Source of the DNA: Aquirufa antheringensis | Lineage (GTDB): Bacteria > Bacteroidota > Bacteroidia > Cytophagales > Spirosomataceae | Direction: 5' to 3' | NCBI RefSeq assembly: GCF_004307425.1 | Contig: NZ_SEWZ01000001.1 | Span: 497,662 to 561,661, forward strand | DNA: 64,000 nt | Part shown: positions 58,822-64,000 of the stretch, in pieces | Layout: every line of letters begins with the position of its first letter | How positions within the stretch are numbered: the first letter of the stretch is position 1 | Translations under genes and position numbers: made by a program | Notes under the pieces: generated by a model | Told to the model about the DNA's origin: nothing | Seen by the model: the letters and a program-made list of their open reading frames with translations, nothing else | Databases searched by the model: none

Positions 58822-59580
58822 TTATTTAGACGAGAATGTCGCTGAGAAATATTCGCGGTTCATACGCGCGATGTTCTCAATCGAGATGCCTTTAGGGCAT
58901 TCAGCCTCGCAAGCACCAGTGTTTGAACAAGCACCGAAACCTTCTTCGTCCATCTGAGCAACCATCGCTTGTGCGCGTGACGCTGCTTCTACCTGTCCTT
59001 GAGGAAGTAAAGCTAACTGAGAAACTTTAGCAGACGTAAACAACATCGCTGAGGCATTCTTACAGGCCGCTACGCAAGCACCGCAACCGATACAAGCCGC
59101 TGCTGCAAAAGCTTCGTCTGCATTTTCTTTCGGAATGGGTAGGTTGTTTGCATCTTGTGCATTTCCTGTATTTACGGAAACGAATCCGCCTGCCGCGATA
59201 ATGCGGTCAAAAGCAGAACGATTCACCACTAAGTCTTTAATCACTGGGAACGCACTCGCTCTCCAAGGCTCAACCGTGATCGTTTCGCCATCTTGGAAAG
59301 AACGCATGTGTAATTGGCAAGTCGTCACACCTCGGTTTGGCCCGTGAGGACGACCGTTAATGTACATCGAGCACATACCGCAAATACCTTCGCGGCAATC
59401 GTGGTCAAACGCTACCGGATCATCTCCTTCTTCGATCAAACGGTTGTTTAACACGTCAATCATTTCCAAAAATGACATATCTGTGGAGATGCCGCTCACC
59501 TGATAAGTTTCGAACTTACCAGCTACGCTTGCATTTTTTTGTCTCCAAATTTTGAGTGTCAGGTTTAAATGTCCTTCCAT
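58822..59580 (-). CDS. sdhB: Succinate dehydrogenase/fumarate reductase iron-sulfur subunit
   Basis: This 252-residue subunit transfers electrons from flavin to quinone. The [2Fe-2S] site is [17 protein letters not shown] (about 62-78), and the C-terminal ferredoxin domain has [15 protein letters not shown] and [16 protein letters not shown] for the other two clusters. Length and spacing fit the B-type complex of Bacteroidota. It lies 9 bases after sdhA and is the last gene of the unit. Confidence 0.96.
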   Translation of the reverse strand: MEGHLNLTLKIWRQKNASVAGKFETYQVSGISTDMSFLEMIDVLNNRLIEEGDDPVAFDHDCREGICGMCSMYINGRPHGPNRGVTTCQLHMRSFQDGETITVEPWRASAFPVIKDLVVNRSAFDRIIAAGGFVSVNTGNAQDANNLPIPKENADEAFAAAACIGCGACVAACKNASAMLFTSAKVSQLALLPQGQVEAASRAQAMVAQMDEEGFGACSNTGACEAECPKGISIENIARMNREYFSATFSSK

Positions 59581-59589
59581 TGTATCGAA

Positions 59590-61569
59590 TTATTTATAAG
59601 ATCTTTGAGCAATTTTGATGTTTTCGTATTTCAATTCTTCTTTGTGAAGTTTGAAGCTCGATTGTTTTTCGTATTCCCAAGCCGCTACGTAGGCGTAGTT
59701 CTCATCATCACGAAGGGCTTCCCCGTCTTCTGTTTGGTATTCCGTACGGAAGTGACCACCACAACTTTCGTTGCGATCCAAGGCATCAATACACATTAAC
59801 TCGCCTAATTCTAAGAAGTCAGCCACACGGCCCGCTTTCTCTAATTCAGGGTTTAAGTTATCGATCTCACCTGGAATCTTCACATCTGACCAGAATTCTT
59901 TCTGCAGAGCTTGAATCTCCTTGATAGAAGCTTTCAAACCTTCTGCGCTACGAGCCATACCGCACTCGTCCCACATGATCTTACCTAAACGCTTGTGGAA
60001 GTAATCGACTGGCTTAGATCCTTTAATGTTCATCAAGGTCTCTAAACGATCACGTACCGCTTTCTCTGCCGCTACGAAGTCTTCTGAATCCGTTGACATC
60101 GCTGGCGTACGAATCTCTGATGCTAAATAAGCACCGATCGTGTAAGGAATCACGAAATAACCATCTGCTAAACCTTGCATCAAGGCTGAAGCTCCTAAAC
60201 GGTTAGCGCCGTGATCAGAGAAGTTAGCTTCTCCTAAAGCGTATAAACCTGGAACAGTCGTCATTAAGTTATAATCTACCCAAAGTCCGCCCATCGTATA
60301 GTGAACCGCTGGATAAATACGCATAGGCACCTCGTAAGGATCTTCACCCGTAATTTGCTTGTACATATCAAACAAGTTACCGTATTTCTCTTTCACGACT
60401 GCTTTACCCATCGCTTGAATCTCTTCGTCGGATGGATTGTGCATATTGTTTTTATTAGCTTCTCCTTTTCCGTAACGGATGATCGCCGCAGCATAGTCTA
60501 AGTAAACAGCCATTTTAGACGTTCCTACACCATAACCTGCATCACAACGCTCCTTAGCTGCACGTGACGCAATATCACGAGGTACTAAGTTTCCGAATGC
60601 AGGGTAACGACGCTCTAAGTAGTAATCTCTTTCGTCTTCTGGAATCTCGTTCGCCTTACGGTTATCGTTTTGTTTCTTAGGAACCCAAATACGACCATCA
60701 TTACGAAGGGACTCAGACATCAAGGTTAATTTCGACTGGTGATCGCCTGAAACCGGGATACACGTTGGGTGAATCTGTGTGTAACAAGGGTTAGCGAAGT
60801 AAGCACCTTTTTTGTGTGCTTTCCAAGCCGCTGTTACGTTCGATCCCATCGCATTGGTAGACAAGTAGAATACGTTACCGTAACCACCTGTACACAATAA
60901 TACCGCGTGTCCGAAGTGACGCTCTAAAGCCCCTGTCACTGAATCACGAGCAATAATACCACGTGCCTTTCCGTCGATCGTTACGACATCTAGCATTTCG
61001 TGACGTGTATACATTTTTACGTTACCCATTCCCACTTGGCGTTGCAAAGCAGAATAAGCACCTAATAATAATTGCTGACCCGTTTGACCTGCCGCGTAGA
61101 ACGTACGTTGTACTTGCGTTCCACCAAATGAACGGTTAGAAAGCAATCCACCGTATTCACGAGCGAAAGGAACCCCTTGCGCTACGCACTGGTCGATAAT
61201 GTTTCCTGAGACTTCAGAAAGACGGTGAACGTTCGCTTCACGCGCACGGTAGTCACCACCTTTAATCGTATCATAGAATAGACGGTAAACCGAGTCGCCA
61301 TCGTTTTGGTAGTTTTTCGCTGCGTTGATACCTCCTTGTGCGGCAATCGAGTGTGCACGACGTGGAGAATCTTGGAAACAGAATACTTTTACTTTATATC
61401 CTAATTCAGCTAACGATGCAGCGGCAGATGCACCTGCTAGGCCTGAACCTACCACGATGATTTCTAAGCTACGTTTGTTCGCAGGGTTTACTAGGGAAAC
61501 GCTGGAACGATATTTGGTCCATTTGTCGGCTAACGCGCCTTCTGGAATTTTGGCATCTAATTTTGTCAT
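59590..61569 (-). CDS. sdhA: Succinate dehydrogenase/fumarate reductase flavoprotein subunit
   Basis: This 659-residue catalytic subunit has the FAD-binding start [19 protein letters not shown], the His that links FAD covalently in [18 protein letters not shown], the substrate region [15 protein letters not shown] and [21 protein letters not shown]. The C-terminal capping part is complete. Length is larger than in E. coli SdhA (588), as usual for the B-type enzymes of Bacteroidota. The gene is 21 bases after sdhC. Confidence 0.96.
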   Translation of the reverse strand: MTKLDAKIPEGALADKWTKYRSSVSLVNPANKRSLEIIVVGSGLAGASAAASLAELGYKVKVFCFQDSPRRAHSIAAQGGINAAKNYQNDGDSVYRLFYDTIKGGDYRAREANVHRLSEVSGNIIDQCVAQGVPFAREYGGLLSNRSFGGTQVQRTFYAAGQTGQQLLLGAYSALQRQVGMGNVKMYTRHEMLDVVTIDGKARGIIARDSVTGALERHFGHAVLLCTGGYGNVFYLSTNAMGSNVTAAWKAHKKGAYFANPCYTQIHPTCIPVSGDHQSKLTLMSESLRNDGRIWVPKKQNDNRKANEIPEDERDYYLERRYPAFGNLVPRDIASRAAKERCDAGYGVGTSKMAVYLDYAAAIIRYGKGEANKNNMHNPSDEEIQAMGKAVVKEKYGNLFDMYKQITGEDPYEVPMRIYPAVHYTMGGLWVDYNLMTTVPGLYALGEANFSDHGANRLGASALMQGLADGYFVIPYTIGAYLASEIRTPAMSTDSEDFVAAEKAVRDRLETLMNIKGSKPVDYFHKRLGKIMWDECGMARSAEGLKASIKEIQALQKEFWSDVKIPGEIDNLNPELEKAGRVADFLELGELMCIDALDRNESCGGHFRTEYQTEDGEALRDDENYAYVAAWEYEKQSSFKLHKEELKYENIKIAQRSYK

Positions 61570-61590
61570 ATCAATCGTATCGCTGAAATA

Positions 61591-62256
61591 TTAATGAATC
61601 AAATGGAAATAAAAGGCAATCGGCATCGCAGCAAAAGCCGCTGGGATAACGATAGAGAAGATAGCTCCGATCGTTTTAATCGTAGGCGTATACTTAGGGT
61701 GATTCCAACCAATCGACTGGAATGCACTCGAGAAACCGTGTAAAAGGTGATATCCTAACGAAATACAACCTAACACATACACCACTACAACGACTGGGTT
61801 CATAAATACCGCTTGCATCTCTGCATATAAAGTATGGTCTTCTAAACCCTCTGTTAAGCGAGAGAAGTACCAAAAATGCTTCAAGTGAAGGATTAAGAAC
61901 AATAATAATAGCGTTCCTAAAAGGCCCATCGAGCGAGAGTACCACTTGCTATTCGCAGCGCCATCTACCTTCGCATAAGCGACAGGACGCTTCGATTTGT
62001 TTTCTAACCAAAGGCGTAAACCATCATAAATGTGTAATAACAATCCTGCGAACAACACAATCTCCATGGTACGGATGATTGGGTTAGTGCCCATGAACTC
62101 GGCGCCCTCATTAAAAGCGACACCTCCATCATTTAGGAAGATTAGAGCGTTCAAGCTGCAGTGAACTAACAGGAAGCTAATTAAAAAGAGGCCCGTAATG
62201 GCCATCAGGAGCTTTTTCCCGAGAGATGAATTAAGTGATTTTGCTAACCAAGCCAT
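61591..62256 (-). CDS. sdhC: Succinate dehydrogenase cytochrome b subunit
   Basis: This 221-residue membrane anchor has five helices and His ligands for two hemes (HCSLNAL, LHIYDGLRLW, LHLKHFWYF, GYHLLHGFSSAFQ). A single anchor of this size marks the type B enzyme, which uses menaquinone and can work as succinate dehydrogenase or fumarate reductase. It is the first gene of sdhCAB and diverges from the secreted protein at 62428 with a 171-base gap, in which I see no clear promoter match. Confidence 0.95.
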   Translation of the reverse strand: MAWLAKSLNSSLGKKLLMAITGLFLISFLLVHCSLNALIFLNDGGVAFNEGAEFMGTNPIIRTMEIVLFAGLLLHIYDGLRLWLENKSKRPVAYAKVDGAANSKWYSRSMGLLGTLLLLFLILHLKHFWYFSRLTEGLEDHTLYAEMQAVFMNPVVVVVYVLGCISLGYHLLHGFSSAFQSIGWNHPKYTPTIKTIGAIFSIVIPAAFAAMPIAFYFHLIH

Positions 62257-62427
62257 AAATAAATGTATTTGTTAAGAGGAAATAAAAATAAACGAACAGG
62301 TTCGATTTTTTTTAGCTACCAAAACTACAATCGAAACGCCGCTCTATCAAATTTAAAACGTAAAAAATCCATTTTTTTTGAAAAAAACGAATTGCCTTCT
62401 TAACTTACAGCTAATCAAAAATGTTTT

Positions 62428-64000
62428 ATGTACCTGAAAAGAATAAGCCTTTATTTTCTGTTTTTGTGCGGGCTAAGTTTTGCAGCACAAGCGACCCACT
62501 TAAAGGGGGGGGAGATCACAGTAAAGCGTGTGTCAGATAAAACATTGACTTTCGAATTCACCTTAACGACGTACACGGAAAATAACAGAGCGAACGTGGA
62601 GCAGAATGTGGTGAATTTTTGCTTTGGTGACGGTTCTTCCATTTTACCGGCGCGTCGTTCTGCAGGTTATCCCATTAATCTGGGAAATGGGACAATGAAA
62701 AATGTCTATAAAATTCAATATACCTATCCAGCCGCTTCCTTATTTTACAAGGTGTCTGTGGCAGTTCCTAACCGAAATGATGGTGTGTTGAACATCACTC
62801 GCTCGGTCGATGTTGCTTTTTATGTAGAAACGATATTTTCCATTAATGCGGGTCTAGGCTTAAATTCAACTCCTATATTATTAAATCCCGCAGTCGATTT
62901 GACTGCTGTAGTCGGTCAGCCCTTTATACATAATTCGAATGCGGTAGACGCGGAGGGAGATTCTTTGGCCTACCGCTTATCTGTTTCCAGAACGGGAGCA
63001 GAACTTAGCTGTGATCCGGCAGGCAGAGGTTTATTAGCCCCTAATTTCAAACAACCGAATGAAGTCTCGGCTACCCCATCCTCTTTTACGATGAATGCTA
63101 AAACCGGGGATTTAATCTGGAAATCACCCCAAGAAGTAGGCTTTTATAACTGCGCTTTTATCATCGAGGAATGGAGGAATGGAGTTAAAATATCTGAAAC
63201 TGTTCGGGATATGCAGATTGAAGTGAAGGATTTAGACAATCGAGGACCTCTTCTAAACGTCCCTGCAGACGTGTGCGTTCAGGCAGGAACCCGGATTAAT
63301 CAAACGATCACAGCCATTGATCAGGTTTCCAAAACGGGCCGGGTGGATCCGATATCCATTACAAGTAGCGGAAATGTCTATGCGATTGATTCCTCCTATT
63401 CGGTAAAACCTCCTAACGCAACTTTCGTGTCGGCGGCTCGCCAAACGGCTCTGACGGCCATAGGTACTTTCAATTGGCAAACGGATTGCGTGCACATTCG
63501 AAAAGAAGGCTATGACGTCTTTTTCAAGGCAGAGGACTTTCCGCCTGTGACGAATGCAGGAGTAAGTAATTTAGTGGATAGTAAGATTTGGAACATCCGC
63601 GTCTTAGCTCCAGCGGTGAAAAATGTGACGGCTACAGCAGGCCTTGGAACCTCCATCGCACTTAAATGGACTTCTTATACTTGCGCCTTATCTAACGCTA
63701 CGTTGATTTTGTACCGCAAACAAGGTGCCTGTGATGCCACGGTGAATGCGAATTGTGCGACCGGAATGACGGCTTCTGGCTATACAGAACTGACTCGATT
63801 GCCTATCAGCACATCGAGCTATACGGATAATGCGATCGTGAAAAACACAAACTACTCCTATGTGTTAGTGGTGGCCTTTACGAATTCGAAAGGAGTAGAT
63901 GATTTCAGTCCGATGTCTAATTCGGCTTGTTATTTGATCGCGAGCGCTTCGCCTATCATGACGAATGTTTCGGTACTTAAGACGAGCACGACGGCAGGGG
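62428..64000 (+). CDS. Large secreted surface protein, partial at right edge
   Basis: An ATG at 62428 opens a frame still open at base 64000 (524 codons so far). It has a signal peptide (ISLYFLFLCGLSFAAQ) directly followed by THLKGGEITVKRVSDKTLTF. The THxxGGEI start is typical of long Bacteroidota cell-surface proteins that carry PKD or Ig-like repeats and a T9SS or gliding-associated C-terminal domain (the end is not visible). The second half (from about residue 395, PAVKNVTATAGLGTSIALKW) looks like fibronectin-type III repeats. A run of G8 lies near codon 26. Confidence 0.85.
   Translation, partial: MYLKRISLYFLFLCGLSFAAQATHLKGGEITVKRVSDKTLTFEFTLTTYTENNRANVEQNVVNFCFGDGSSILPARRSAGYPINLGNGTMKNVYKIQYTYPAASLFYKVSVAVPNRNDGVLNITRSVDVAFYVETIFSINAGLGLNSTPILLNPAVDLTAVVGQPFIHNSNAVDAEGDSLAYRLSVSRTGAELSCDPAGRGLLAPNFKQPNEVSATPSSFTMNAKTGDLIWKSPQEVGFYNCAFIIEEWRNGVKISETVRDMQIEVKDLDNRGPLLNVPADVCVQAGTRINQTITAIDQVSKTGRVDPISITSSGNVYAIDSSYSVKPPNATFVSAARQTALTAIGTFNWQTDCVHIRKEGYDVFFKAEDFPPVTNAGVSNLVDSKIWNIRVLAPAVKNVTATAGLGTSIALKWTSYTCALSNATLILYRKQGACDATVNANCATGMTASGYTELTRLPISTSSYTDNAIVKNTNYSYVLVVAFTNSKGVDDFSPMSNSACYLIASASPIMTNVSVLKTSTTAG

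Overview
The window reads as chromosomal core sequence of a Bacteroidota bacterium, most likely a Cytophagales/Spirosomaceae-type freshwater or soil organism (inference). Pointers are the gliding genes gldG and gldA, a secreted protein with a type IX secretion (T9SS) C-terminal sorting domain, DUF4270, DUF6089 next to uppS and bamA, a DAHP synthase fused to chorismate mutase, a B-type five-helix succinate dehydrogenase anchor, and promoters with the Bacteroidota -7 element TAnnTTTG. No tRNA, rRNA, insertion sequence, prophage or CRISPR array was seen. No gene-free stretch exceeds 300 bases.

Layout. 1-5.7 kb (all minus): edge of a nucleotidyltransferase, a thioredoxin-like protein, dnaN, gldG and a PpiD/SurA-type foldase. 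5.8-10.1 kb (minus): an arginine operon (GNAT acetyltransferase, argG, argC, argD) preceded by a previously unannotated 24-codon leader peptide with five consecutive Arg codons. 10.1-15.3 kb: aat and proB (plus) facing secA (minus). 15.4-24.3 kb (plus): a small membrane protein, a DUF1800/DUF1501 pair, then the envelope block DUF6089-uppS-bamA-two OmpH/Skp chaperones. 24.3-33.7 kb: TauE, lspA and proline dehydrogenase (minus); DAHP synthase/chorismate mutase (plus); EamA transporter; ridA-gltX-small ORF-gatC; aroB and pdhB. 33.9-43 kb: DegP protease, lysS, cold-shock protein, PspC, glycosyltransferase, amino-acid permease, metallopeptidase, heptose adenylyltransferase and flippase-like protein. 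43-53.5 kb: GT5-like protein with DUF4270, nitrilase, gldA, ribBA, prohibitin, Mla-type ATPase, murB, kdsA and a helix-hairpin-helix barrel protein. 53.5-62.3 kb (minus): acpP-fabF-rnc-hypothetical, ROK kinase, tdk-YkgJ and sdhC-sdhA-sdhB. At the right edge a large secreted surface protein starts and runs off the window.

Two observations stand out. First, the arginine operon seems to be controlled by a ribosome-sensing leader peptide. Second, at least six intergenic gaps carry arrays of 7-bp words arranged as inverted arms (words of the caaagtt, ggtaaat and gtcgact types). Four of these gaps share a palindromic core or its remnants or lie between convergent genes, and several arrays run up to or into the stop codons of their neighbours. 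They look like one family of mosaic heptad repeat elements that the ordinary annotation does not explain.
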